From Paenibacillus ihbetae (GTDB lineage Bacteria; Bacillota; Bacilli; Paenibacillales; Paenibacillaceae), in the NCBI RefSeq assembly GCF_002741055.1, contig NZ_CP016809.1, positions 5,310,501-5,374,500 on the forward strand: 64,000 nt of DNA, in the 5' to 3' direction. Shown here one piece after another: positions 17,024-24,763 of the stretch. Positions within the stretch are counted from its first letter, which is position 1, and each line of letters starts with the position of its first letter. The position numbers and the translations under genes are program-made. A model generated the notes under the pieces. The model was not told the DNA's origin. It was given only the letters and a program-made list of their open reading frames with translations, and searched no databases.

Positions 17024-17467
17024 ATGCAAGCACTCGACCGATTGAAATCATTGATTACCGAAGTAACGGAGCTCGTTGAGGCCATGAATGAGGAGGCGTT
17101 TACTCGGAAGCCGTCCATCGCGAAGTGGTCGAAGCAGGAAATTCTCGGCCATCTATGCGATTCCGCGCTGAATAACCATCAGCGATTCGTACGGTTTCTG
17201 TTGTCCGATAAACCAATCCACATTCAGGGATACACACAGGATGACTGGGTTCGTCTTCAGGGTTATCAAGACCAGTATCAGCCGGGTGAGGTTCTTACAT
17301 TGTGGCGGGAGCTGAACCGGATGATCGTACGTGTCATGCAGCAGGCGGGGGAAGCTGATTTCCGCAAAAAAGGCATCCTTGACGATGGCACGGAGGTCAC
17401 GCTGGCGTGGCTGTTCGATGATTATATCGAGCACATGATTCATCATAAGAAGCAGCTCGAAGCATAA
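17024..17467 (+). CDS. DinB-like domain protein
   Basis: A 147-residue four-helix-bundle protein of the DinB/DUF664 group. The three metal-binding His residues expected for the fold can be assigned to ILGHLCDS near residue 43 and to DYIEHMIHHKKQL near the C-terminus. Members are thiol S-transferases (for example bacillithiol-dependent) or damage-induced proteins; substrate unknown. AGGAGAGG lies just before the ATG. Confidence 0.82.
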   Translation: MQALDRLKSLITEVTELVEAMNEEAFTRKPSIAKWSKQEILGHLCDSALNNHQRFVRFLLSDKPIHIQGYTQDDWVRLQGYQDQYQPGEVLTLWRELNRMIVRVMQQAGEADFRKKGILDDGTEVTLAWLFDDYIEHMIHHKKQLEA

Positions 17468-17488
17468 GGGGATCGCAGGATATTTACC

Positions 17489-17819
17489 GTGATCAACCTC
17501 GGCCTGCGGTTTGTGCTGGAGATCATTTTGCTGTTTTCGCTTGTATATTGGGGTTTCCATTGCCGGTCAAGGCGTTTGGCTGAGTATCATCCTTGGGCTC
17601 GGTCTGCCGCTGCTGACTGCGGTGATCTGGGGGATGATCATCTCGCCGAAGGCACCCATCAAGCTGCGGATCGGCGGGGTCCTTCTCACTGAGGCCGTGT
17701 TGTTTGCTGCCGGGGTGCTTGCCTTGATTGACTCCGGATTCCGGGTGACCGCCTATCTATTCGGTGTAGCTGCGCTTGTGAACCGGTACATCGTTATCCG
17801 GTGGAAAATGCAGCCGTAA
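17489..17819 (+). pseudogene. YrdB-like (DUF2568) membrane protein, frameshifted
   Basis: The frame from GTG 17489 encodes INLGLRFVLEIILLFSLVYWGF; the coding then moves to another frame near 17555 and continues IAGQGVWLSIILGLGLPLL...WGMIISPKAP to the stop at 17819. Together these are a standard four-helix YrdB protein of about 110 residues. The shift falls in TTGGGGTTTCC, a homopolymer context, so a sequencing indel is possible. It follows the DinB gene by 20 bases and probably belonged to the same transcript. Confidence 0.7.
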
Positions 17820-17850
17820 AAACAAAATATTCATGAATTGGGGGATTGTT

Positions 17851-18480
17851 TTGGCAACCATTGGTTTCGTCCGTCATGGGTTAACTGACTGGAATGCACT
17901 GGGCCGCGCCCAGGGACTTAGCGATATTCCGCTTAACGGTGAGGGAAGACAACAAGCCAAATTATTAGCTGAACGATTGAAGAACGGGCCGTGGGAGGCG
18001 ATCGTTACGAGTACGTTAATTCGGGCGAGGGAGACGGCTGAGATCATTGCACATGAGCTGGGTGTACGGAATGTTATCCAGGAGCACTGCATTCGCGAGA
18101 TCGATTGCGGTCTGATCGAAGGTACGACAGAAGAACAGCGGATTCAAACCTGGGGGCAGCAGTGGCGGGATCTTGATTTGAGGATGGAGCCCTATGAGGC
18201 TGTCGCGGCAAGAGGAAGCCGATTCGTGAATGACATATCGAACAAGCTTAATCACCAATACATCCTCGCAGTAAGCCATGGCGCGGTCATTGGCTTAACC
18301 TTGCAACAATTGATGCCCCATCGTTTTACAACCACCTACATGGATAATGCTTCTCTTACCGTCATCACACAAGTCGGCGACCATTGGGAATGTACGCTGT
18401 ATAACGATATAAGCCATCTGCAGAAGGATAGTATTGCATATACATATGAACCGACCAACCGAAACGAGGTGTCTCCATGA
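17851..18480 (+). CDS. Histidine phosphatase (phosphoglycerate mutase-like)
   Basis: A 209-residue member of the histidine phosphatase superfamily: ATIGFVRHGLTDWN carries the catalytic His9, and AVSHGAVIG carries the second His143; an acid residue lies in IREIDCGLIEG. The short insert suggests a broad-specificity phosphatase rather than a mutase. TTG 17851 was chosen since GGGGGA stands five bases before it and it gives the usual family start; ATG 17833 has no ribosome site. The stop overlaps the next start (ATGA). Confidence 0.85.
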   Translation: MATIGFVRHGLTDWNALGRAQGLSDIPLNGEGRQQAKLLAERLKNGPWEAIVTSTLIRARETAEIIAHELGVRNVIQEHCIREIDCGLIEGTTEEQRIQTWGQQWRDLDLRMEPYEAVAARGSRFVNDISNKLNHQYILAVSHGAVIGLTLQQLMPHRFTTTYMDNASLTVITQVGDHWECTLYNDISHLQKDSIAYTYEPTNRNEVSP

Positions 18481-18950
18481 GTTACCATATAAGAGTACGG
18501 CCCACGGCATTAGTGATTCAAGATGAGCGGATCCTGCTGGTCGAGTATTCGGATGCGAACGGGATTCATTACAATCTGCCCGGCGGCGGGGCAGAGCCTG
18601 GAGAGTCCATTACCGACGGCGTGCTGCGGGAGTTATATGAAGAGACATATGCCCCGCATCATCATTCCGGTAATCAAACGTCGAATATCCACACACTTTA
18701 CATTGTCTTGGAATGCTACCCATAAGCTGGTTCTGTGGCCAGGCTTCCTGATCCTCCCGATCCTGACCAATCCGCCGTACGGTGGATCCCCCTTTCACAA
18801 TTGGATGACATCGTGCTGTACCCCAACATCAAACAACATATTAAGAAATACGCAGCGGAACGTAAAAATATTGATTTGATTGAGGATCATCAGTTGGAGA
18901 GATATAACCAGGTGCCTTATGCAACGGAGGTAACGAGTGGAGATCTATAA
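18477..18950 (+). pseudogene. Nudix hydrolase with in-frame stop
   Basis: The first 82 codons hold a normal Nudix domain start (YHIRVRPTALVIQDERILLVEY) with the box GGGAEPGES...RELYEET. A TAA at 18723 interrupts the frame, yet the same frame continues as AGSVARLPDPPDPDQSAVRWIPL and on to 18950, the usual second half. About 15-20 residues normally found after the box also seem missing. It is coupled to the phosphatase upstream, and the SUKH gene starts inside its tail, so the unit was once a continuous operon. Confidence 0.72.
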
Positions 18951-19560
18951 TATTGTCGAATTGACCCTGGAAGGGCTTAAACGAAGGCTTGATCCGCAGA
19001 ACAACTTGCTTATTCAGGGACATCAAGGATATTGCGAACCGGCGACGTTCATGTTTGAACGCGGCACGGTTCAGAAGGAGATTCAAGCAAGCGGTGAGGA
19101 GCTCGGCATCGTGATTCCTTGGGATTACGAGCAATTTTTACTAAAACATAACGGGGCCAGGTTATTCATGCATCCCGAATATGGAGGCGGTATGGAGCTG
19201 TTCGGGCTGAAGCAGATTCATCAATATTACATAAACTATGATTATATAAGCATGATACCTGATGGTTGGTACCCGATCGGAACCGATAATGGAGACATGT
19301 TGTTTATTGATTCGAATCAATGCCAGGGCAGATCCTCCAGTTACCTCTATTGGACAGAAATGCTATTTGTGGACAGCGCCATAGAACTCGATTTGAATTT
19401 CGAGAGATGGTTTGAAAGGCTGATGATTTGTAATGGGGCGCACTTTTGGGAATGGAAACGGGAGACGCCGGACGGATATTATCAAAATGTGGGGAGCAGC
19501 ATCGAGAATTTGAAAGTATACGAAGGAAAGAATTTCACACTAAAAATCCCTTCGAAGTAA
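18937..19560 (+). CDS. SMI1/KNR4 (SUKH) family protein
   Basis: A 207-residue protein with the SUKH fold: LGIVIPWDYEQFLLKHNGARLF is the entry motif, then the acidic strand ending YPIGTDNGDMLFID typical of the family. In bacteria SUKH proteins often serve as immunity proteins against polymorphic toxins, but no toxin gene is adjacent. The GTG start has GGAGG six bases upstream and lies inside the 3' end of the Nudix remnant. A terminator follows. Confidence 0.8.
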   Translation: MEIYNIVELTLEGLKRRLDPQNNLLIQGHQGYCEPATFMFERGTVQKEIQASGEELGIVIPWDYEQFLLKHNGARLFMHPEYGGGMELFGLKQIHQYYINYDYISMIPDGWYPIGTDNGDMLFIDSNQCQGRSSSYLYWTEMLFVDSAIELDLNFERWFERLMICNGAHFWEWKRETPDGYYQNVGSSIENLKVYEGKNFTLKIPSK

Positions 19561-19594
19561 GACCTCTATCCGCGGTCCATCAGGATACCATAAC

Positions 19595-19632
19595 AAAACA
19601 GCTTTCACGATACCGTGTCAGCTGTTTTTTTA
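19595..19632 (+). terminator. Rho-independent terminator
   Basis: AAAACAGCT pairs with AGCTGTTTT around a loop of about 16 bases, and the T run continues beyond the stem. It ends the operon that closes with the SUKH gene. Confidence 0.78.
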
Positions 19633-19856
19633 TTCATGAATCTAGGCTGAGCGCGCACAATCTGCGTGGGAAATCATGGAAAACCGGTTGTTGGATGAAC
19701 GGAAGAAGTTTACAATGAAGGAGTGGAAAATATTGTGAGGTGGAATGTGCGGTATTCCTGCTATTAGAGGTGTATGAAGTGAAGTCCACTACCCTAATTA
19801 AACGGGGTTAAGGGATTCACATAGCAATCCTTAAAAAGCATGTGGGGAGGGATGTT

Positions 19857-20150
19857 ATGCATAATCGGACATTAGGTGCGGTATTCATCGGTATATCCGT
19901 GGTGCTCTTCGGAATTCGTAATTTGACCGCTGCCATCATAACGATAAATTCACAAGTATATATCCATTTTGATGAGGCTCTACAAGACGTAGGAAAGGCT
20001 CCTGTGATACTGAGCATAATCAGCTTGGCGATCGGATTATTTCATGTGTATGGTCCGATATTTGTTCAATGGTTTAAGAAGGATCTAGATCGGATCGAGA
20101 GCAACTGGAAAGAATTCGATGAACCCCACACTGAAGGACGGAATCCTTAG
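19857..20150 (+). CDS. Small membrane protein, unknown
   Basis: A 97-residue protein with two hydrophobic segments (GAVFIGISVVLFGIRNLTAAI and VILSIISLAIGLFHVYGPIF) and a charged C-terminal tail. I do not recognise the family. ATG 19857 has GGGAGGGA six bases upstream. It lies 33 bases before the RDD gene and is probably cotranscribed. Confidence 0.6.
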   Translation: MHNRTLGAVFIGISVVLFGIRNLTAAIITINSQVYIHFDEALQDVGKAPVILSIISLAIGLFHVYGPIFVQWFKKDLDRIESNWKEFDEPHTEGRNP

Positions 20151-20183
20151 CGGCAGACAACGGATCGATGAGGGGGATGCGTC

Positions 20184-20582
20184 ATGAATGAGGAAGCGGG
20201 CTTTTGGATACGGTTGGGGGCCTGGGTGTTGGATGCCTTGATCGTCTCTTTGCCAATAAGCATTCTATTTGGAATACTGACAGGCGATTTCGAAAATGAA
20301 CCGATCAGCAATTTCTTGTTAGCGTTGTACGGCATCCTGGTACCCGCGTACTGGAATGGGTACACGATCGGGAAGCGGATATGCGGCATTCGAATTCGCA
20401 AATACGATACGCTGGATCCGCCGGGCATTGGAACGATGCTGCTCCGAAACGTCGTTGCCGGACTCGTGTATATGTTAACGTTCGGGATTGCTTTCATCAT
20501 CAGCGTCTTGATGGTGGCTTGTCGGGAGGATAAGTGCGCCGTTCATGATTTCATTGCAGGCACGGAAGTTGTGAGGGGTTAG
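20184..20582 (+). CDS. RDD family membrane protein
   Basis: A 132-residue RDD protein: GFWIRLGAWVLDALIVSLPI carries the Arg and Asp that name the family, and the middle has YTIGKRICGIRI followed by LLRNV. There are three transmembrane segments. Members have been linked to ion or metabolite transport, but the role here is unknown. The stop is two bases before the start of a tiny lipoprotein gene. Confidence 0.85.
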   Translation: MNEEAGFWIRLGAWVLDALIVSLPISILFGILTGDFENEPISNFLLALYGILVPAYWNGYTIGKRICGIRIRKYDTLDPPGIGTMLLRNVVAGLVYMLTFGIAFIISVLMVACREDKCAVHDFIAGTEVVRG

Positions 20583-20584
20583 CC

Positions 20585-20689
20585 ATGCGGAAACCTGCCT
20601 ACATCAGTCTCATGATCGCATTGGTCACGCTCATGACCACTGGCTGCATTATGGACAATTCAAGCCGTGACGGGAGTGTGATACCATGA
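20585..20689 (+). CDS. Tiny lipoprotein (34 residues)
   Basis: A short frame with AGGGG six bases before its ATG. It encodes MRKPAYISLMIALVTLMTTGC followed by 13 polar residues, a signal peptide with a lipobox-like TTGC (a Leu at -3 would be more usual). The stop overlaps the ATG of the HAD gene as ATGA. Close packing on both sides supports expression. It may be an intact microprotein or the stump of a longer lipoprotein. Confidence 0.5.
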   Translation: MRKPAYISLMIALVTLMTTGCIMDNSSRDGSVIP

Positions 20690-21335
20690 ATAGCAACTGG
20701 AAAGGCATCGTATTCGACATGGACAACACGCTGCTGCGATCGAGCATTGACTTTAACGCCATGAAATGGGCGATATACTCTTTTCTTGTAGACCATCGGG
20801 TGCTCCCGCAGGACTTGTCTATGGACACCCATACGACCTCTACGGTTATCGCCGAGGCGATGGAGACCGGTCTTGTGACGGATGAACTGTCCCGGCGCAT
20901 GTGGGACATCGCCAAACAGCATGAGATTAAAGGGATGGCCGGCGCAAAGCTTGAAGACGGCGCGCTGGAGCTGATCCGCAATCTACACGGAAGGCTGTAT
21001 CTGTCCATTGTGACGAATAATGCGCGGGACGCAGCCTTGACGGCTTTGGAGGAGAACGGAATTGCATCGTATTTTGACCTGATCGTGGGCAGAGAACAGA
21101 TGGGATCCTTAAAGCCTGCGCCGGATGGCTACTTGCGGGTGCTGGAGTTTTTTGACCATACTACTCAAGCCAATGGCTCTCTGTAGGCGATGCATGGGTG
21201 GACGGCAAAGCGTCCGAGCGTGCCGGCATACCGTTCGTTGCCTACCGGGGAGATCCCTCCAAAATGAAGCGCATGGGCGTTCAGCCACTGGCGGAGATTC
21301 AGGATATTCGGGACGTCATGGCGTTTGTGCAGTAG
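20686..21335 (+). pseudogene. HAD-family hydrolase, frameshifted near 3' end
   Basis: Residues 1-160 form a normal HAD phosphatase: motif I GIVFDMDNTLL, motif II SIVTNNARD, then GSLKPAPDGY with the motif III Lys. The frame then stops at 21186, while the expected end, WLSVGDAWVDGKASERAGIPFVAY and onwards, continues in another frame to 21335. A single-base indel near 21160 accounts for this. As given, the product would lack motif IV (GDAWVD) and should be inactive. Confidence 0.75.
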
Positions 21336-21478
21336 CATATGGGTTATGATTCGGGAAGCTATGTTTCCATTGGATTTCATAAAAAAGCTGCAAATTCTTG
21401 CTCGCGTCTCCATCTACACCCTACGGTTAGGACAAGGCTTAGACATCATCTTTTTATACTAAAGGAGGCTTATCCGGA

Positions 21479-22357
21479 TTGAACCATCAAGCATTTATTA
21501 CAGACCTGGACGGAACGCTTCTGAGGTCGGATCAGACACTCTCACCTTATACGTTGGAAACGATTGACTCCGCACTGCAACAAGATGTTGTCGTTACATT
21601 CGCGACGGCGCGCGGATATGTCAGCGCTATGCAAGTCGTTGCGGACATTCCCTGGAAGTACCCTCTGATCCTGTATAACGGAGCTTTGATCTATGACGGC
21701 CTAGAGGGGACGGTCATTGACGGCTACTGGCTGGATTACAAAATTTCGAATGACATCATTCGGATCGGAAGGAAGCATGGGCTGACGCCTTTTTATTTTT
21801 CATTGGATACGGATCACCGGGAACGCGTGCTGCATGAAACGCTTTGCCGGGAGGGAGAGACCGCATTTTATCAAAGCCGCATGAATGATCCGAGATTTAT
21901 GGAGGTAGCAGCCTTGCAATGTCCGGAGAGTCACCGAACGTTGGCCCTGACGTATATTGGCCTGCTCGATGAGCTGGAGCCGATTCGCCGGGAGGTCAAC
22001 GATTGTTTCGGGGATGTGGTGCATGCCCATATGATGCCGGACTATTACATAAGGAATCATTACTTTCTGGAATTCAGCCACGTGAATGGCAACAAGGGGG
22101 ACGGGCTTCGCTTATGGGCGGCTCATATGGGGATCCCGCTTCGGAACACGGTCGTCTTCGGTGATCATCTCAATGATCTGGGGCTGTTTGAAGCGGGCGG
22201 CACCCGAATTGCCGTGCGGAACGCGCACGAGCGAATTCGGGAATTGGCGGATCAGATTGTCGATACGAACGATGCCGACGGGGTGGCGCACTACATCCGG
22301 AAGCAGCTGGAGCTTATAGGGACCGAGGATGAAGTACAATTGGATGCCGGTTTATAA
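21479..22357 (+). CDS. Cof-type HAD hydrolase
   Basis: A 292-residue HAD-IIB phosphatase: motif I AFITDLDGTLLRSDQTL, motif II VTFATARGY, a Cof-type cap domain in the middle, and motif IV VVFGDHLNDLGLFEAGG. Such enzymes dephosphorylate sugar phosphates or flavin-type phosphates; the substrate is unknown. It starts with TTG, AAAGGAGG lying about ten bases upstream. A GNAT gene follows after 26 bases. Confidence 0.88.
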   Translation: MNHQAFITDLDGTLLRSDQTLSPYTLETIDSALQQDVVVTFATARGYVSAMQVVADIPWKYPLILYNGALIYDGLEGTVIDGYWLDYKISNDIIRIGRKHGLTPFYFSLDTDHRERVLHETLCREGETAFYQSRMNDPRFMEVAALQCPESHRTLALTYIGLLDELEPIRREVNDCFGDVVHAHMMPDYYIRNHYFLEFSHVNGNKGDGLRLWAAHMGIPLRNTVVFGDHLNDLGLFEAGGTRIAVRNAHERIRELADQIVDTNDADGVAHYIRKQLELIGTEDEVQLDAGL

Positions 22358-22383
22358 CCTTGAATCAGGAAGGAACGGAACCT

Positions 22384-22953
22384 ATGAATAAAATTGAGGA
22401 TGCTTTCGAGCCTTTCCCGGAACTTGAGACGGATCGGACCCGTCTAAGACGCATCCGCTGGGACGATCTTGAGGACATGTACAATTACTGCTCTGTACCG
22501 GAAGTATCGAAGTACACGGTGTGGAACGTCCATGAATCCCGGGAGGATACGAGGCGTTTTATCGAATTTATCATGCAGCGTTACGATCAGCAAAAGATCG
22601 GCCCCTGGGGCATCGAGGACAAGCAATCATGCGCTTTGATCGGAACCTGCAGCTTTATCCAATGGGATAACCGGAGTCAGAAGGCCGAGCTTGGTTATGT
22701 TCTCTCGAACCGTTATTGGAATCGCGGCTATATGACCGAAGCGATCGGCCGCGTGATCGAATTCGGCTTTAATCGATTGGAGCTGGTACGAATTGAGGCC
22801 AAATGCCATCCGGACAATGCGGGCTCCTTCCGGGTCATGGAGAAGACCGGCATGAAGCAGGAGGGCAGGCTGCGCTCCTATTTGAAAGTAAAGGACCGGT
22901 TCGAGGATATTTTGGTCTATTCCATCATAAACCCGTCTCTCGTGCAAAATTAA
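22384..22953 (+). CDS. GNAT N-acetyltransferase (RimJ/RimL-like)
   Basis: A 189-residue acetyltransferase. LETDRTRLRRIRWDDLEDMY is the RimJ-type opening. The acetyl-CoA site motif A is ELGYVLSNRYWNRGYMTEA, and CHPDNAGSFRVMEKTGMKQEG is the family's closing motif. The target could be a ribosomal protein N-terminus or a small amine. AGGAAGGA lies before ATG 22384; TTG 22360 is in frame but less likely. The last 29 bases overlap the end of the convergent LysR gene. Confidence 0.85.
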   Translation: MNKIEDAFEPFPELETDRTRLRRIRWDDLEDMYNYCSVPEVSKYTVWNVHESREDTRRFIEFIMQRYDQQKIGPWGIEDKQSCALIGTCSFIQWDNRSQKAELGYVLSNRYWNRGYMTEAIGRVIEFGFNRLELVRIEAKCHPDNAGSFRVMEKTGMKQEGRLRSYLKVKDRFEDILVYSIINPSLVQN

Positions 22954-23794
22954 CCTTTACCAGCTCCACAAACGCCGAGAACGCTTTGCTGCCAAAGCGG
23001 TCATTGCGACGAACCAGGCTGGTTGCCGCATGGCGGAACGCCTCCGGCACCGGATAACTGTTCAGCTCCGCATATTCCTCCGAAAGCACCGAACTTGGAA
23101 GGAGCGTGGACGCCAGCCCGGATCTTACGATGCTTAACAGCGTATCCAGCGACGAAACTTCAATCATGTTCGTTAAAGGGATGTTTTCGCTCCGCAGCCA
23201 TGTCTCTAGCGCTTGCCGGAAAGGGCAGCCGATGGGGGAAACCACCCACTTGGTACCGGACAGATCGGGTAGGGAGGGACCGTTCCACGTTGTCAGCAGA
23301 CGAATCTCATCCTGCTCGCTGTACTCGGTGACCAGCTTCGCTGAAGGAATTTCCCCGGTTACAAACGCTCCGTCCAGCTGATAATTCAGCAGCTTGGAGA
23401 TGAGGTCCTGCGAGCTTCCGGTAATGAAGCTGAGGCTGACATTCGGATATTTCGCCTGGTATTCGGAGAGCGCCCGAATAAAACTGCCGCAGTGAACGGT
23501 ATCGACCACCCCGATCGATAAGCTTCCGCTTGGATGCGGGGCGTCCTCCATTGCATGCACCGCTTCCTCTGAAAGCCGAATAATGGGATATGCATATTCT
23601 CGGAATAGCGTCCCCTTCTCCGTAAGCGTCACTCCATGCGGCTGCCGGTTAAACAGTAAAACCCCCAGCTCGGCTTCCAGCTTTTTGATCCGTGCCGTTA
23701 CGTTGGATTGAACATATCCCAGTTCTTCAGCGGCACGCGATATGTTTCCTTCCTCTGCAATCTTCACAAAAATTTTCAGATCCGTTAATTCCAC
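22925..23794 (-). CDS. LysR-family transcriptional regulator
   Basis: A 289-residue LysR regulator: ELTDLKIFVKIAEEGNISRAAEELGYVQSNVTARIKKLE is the DNA-binding head, followed by the effector domain with two lobes (GSLSIGVVDTVHCGSF onward). The GTG start has GGAGG eight bases upstream; the open frame continues 15 codons further without a site. It is divergent from the SMR efflux pair across 150 bases, the usual layout for a LysR regulator and its target. Confidence 0.88.
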   Translation of the reverse strand: MELTDLKIFVKIAEEGNISRAAEELGYVQSNVTARIKKLEAELGVLLFNRQPHGVTLTEKGTLFREYAYPIIRLSEEAVHAMEDAPHPSGSLSIGVVDTVHCGSFIRALSEYQAKYPNVSLSFITGSSQDLISKLLNYQLDGAFVTGEIPSAKLVTEYSEQDEIRLLTTWNGPSLPDLSGTKWVVSPIGCPFRQALETWLRSENIPLTNMIEVSSLDTLLSIVRSGLASTLLPSSVLSEEYAELNSYPVPEAFRHAATSLVRRNDRFGSKAFSAFVELVKVNFARETGL

Positions 23795-23944
23795 GATCCT
23801 CGCCTCCGCAAGCGGTATCAAAAAATATGATGCTGCCATAATTATCTATCATTATACTTAATTCCTGATTTTGATTACAATCACTACATCACATAACACC
23901 GGCATCTATGATGCTCGAGCCATGTGACGGAGGGGAGTGTAAAG

Positions 23945-24292
23945 ATGAGAAAAGAATGGTGGCTTTTGTTCCTGGCGGGGGCTCTGGAGGTCGTATGGGT
24001 ATCGGGGCTCAAACATTCCGAGCTGTGGTGGCACTGGCTGATAACCGTCGCCTCCATCGTATTCAGTTTTAAGGTATTTCTTGAGTCGGCGGCCAAGCTG
24101 CCGATCGGGACCGTATATGTCATTTTTACAGGCCTTGGAACGGCAGGAACCGTTATTGCCGAGATCCTCAAATTCGGAGAACCGGCCCAGCCGCTGAAGC
24201 TCCTGTTTATCGCAGGTCTGGCTGCCGGCGTGCTAGGGCTTAAGCTGGTCACGAAAGAATCCGATGCAGGCGGGGAGGAGGCTGATGCGTAA
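23945..24292 (+). CDS. SMR efflux pump subunit, YkkC-like
   Basis: A 115-residue four-helix small multidrug resistance protein. The proton/substrate-coupling Glu15 is in AGALEVVWVSGLKH, and the GTVYVIFTGLGTAGTV helix matches YkkC-type subunits of paired SMR pumps. Paired pumps of this sort export guanidinium or cationic drugs. ATG 23945 has GGAG eight bases upstream. I saw no guanidine riboswitch in the 105-base leader, so control is probably by the divergent LysR protein. Confidence 0.85.
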   Translation: MRKEWWLLFLAGALEVVWVSGLKHSELWWHWLITVASIVFSFKVFLESAAKLPIGTVYVIFTGLGTAGTVIAEILKFGEPAQPLKLLFIAGLAAGVLGLKLVTKESDAGGEEADA

Positions 24293-24606
24293 TGGAATGG
24301 TTCGCCCTGGTAGGAGCTGGTCTGTGCGAGGTGCTTGGCGTTATCGCTTTGAGACGAGTAACCCTTAACCGCACGTTCGGTTCTTATCTCTTCCTGGCAA
24401 TCGCCTTGGGCTCCAGCTTTCTGCTGCTGACTTTGTCCATGACAAAGATCTCCATGGGTACCGCCTATGCCATATGGACGGGGATGGGAACGGCCGGAAG
24501 CACACTGCTCGGGATGTTCGCCTTTGGGGAGCCAAGGGAAGGACGCCGGCTGTTGTTCATCGGATTGATTCTGGTCTCGGCAATCGGTCTGAAGATGCTG
24601 TCTTAA
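24292..24606 (+). CDS. SMR efflux pump subunit, YkkD-like
   Basis: A 104-residue partner of the preceding subunit, with Glu13 in GAGLCEVLGVIAL and the conserved MGTAYAIWTGMGTAGSTLLG helix. The start overlaps the stop of the first subunit (TAATG), which favours stoichiometric heterodimer formation. It ends with GLKMLS, like other short SMR subunits. Confidence 0.85.
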   Translation: MEWFALVGAGLCEVLGVIALRRVTLNRTFGSYLFLAIALGSSFLLLTLSMTKISMGTAYAIWTGMGTAGSTLLGMFAFGEPREGRRLLFIGLILVSAIGLKMLS

Positions 24607-24763
24607 AGCGAAGGTCGCCCCCCGCATAATTTCAAAGATCGTCAGCAGGATAATGACCTCCCCGTATCGAATTTACAATCGTTTGGGTTCTATAACTTTA
24701 TCGTTTAGATGCCGAATGGATGAATCGTTGTATTTTTTATATGGAAAGGGCAGGTGCATTGTC

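Noticed and set aside
23795..23944. Guanidine riboswitch ahead of the SMR pair
   Set aside because: I looked for conserved ykkC-type elements and long paired regions and saw none in the short leader.
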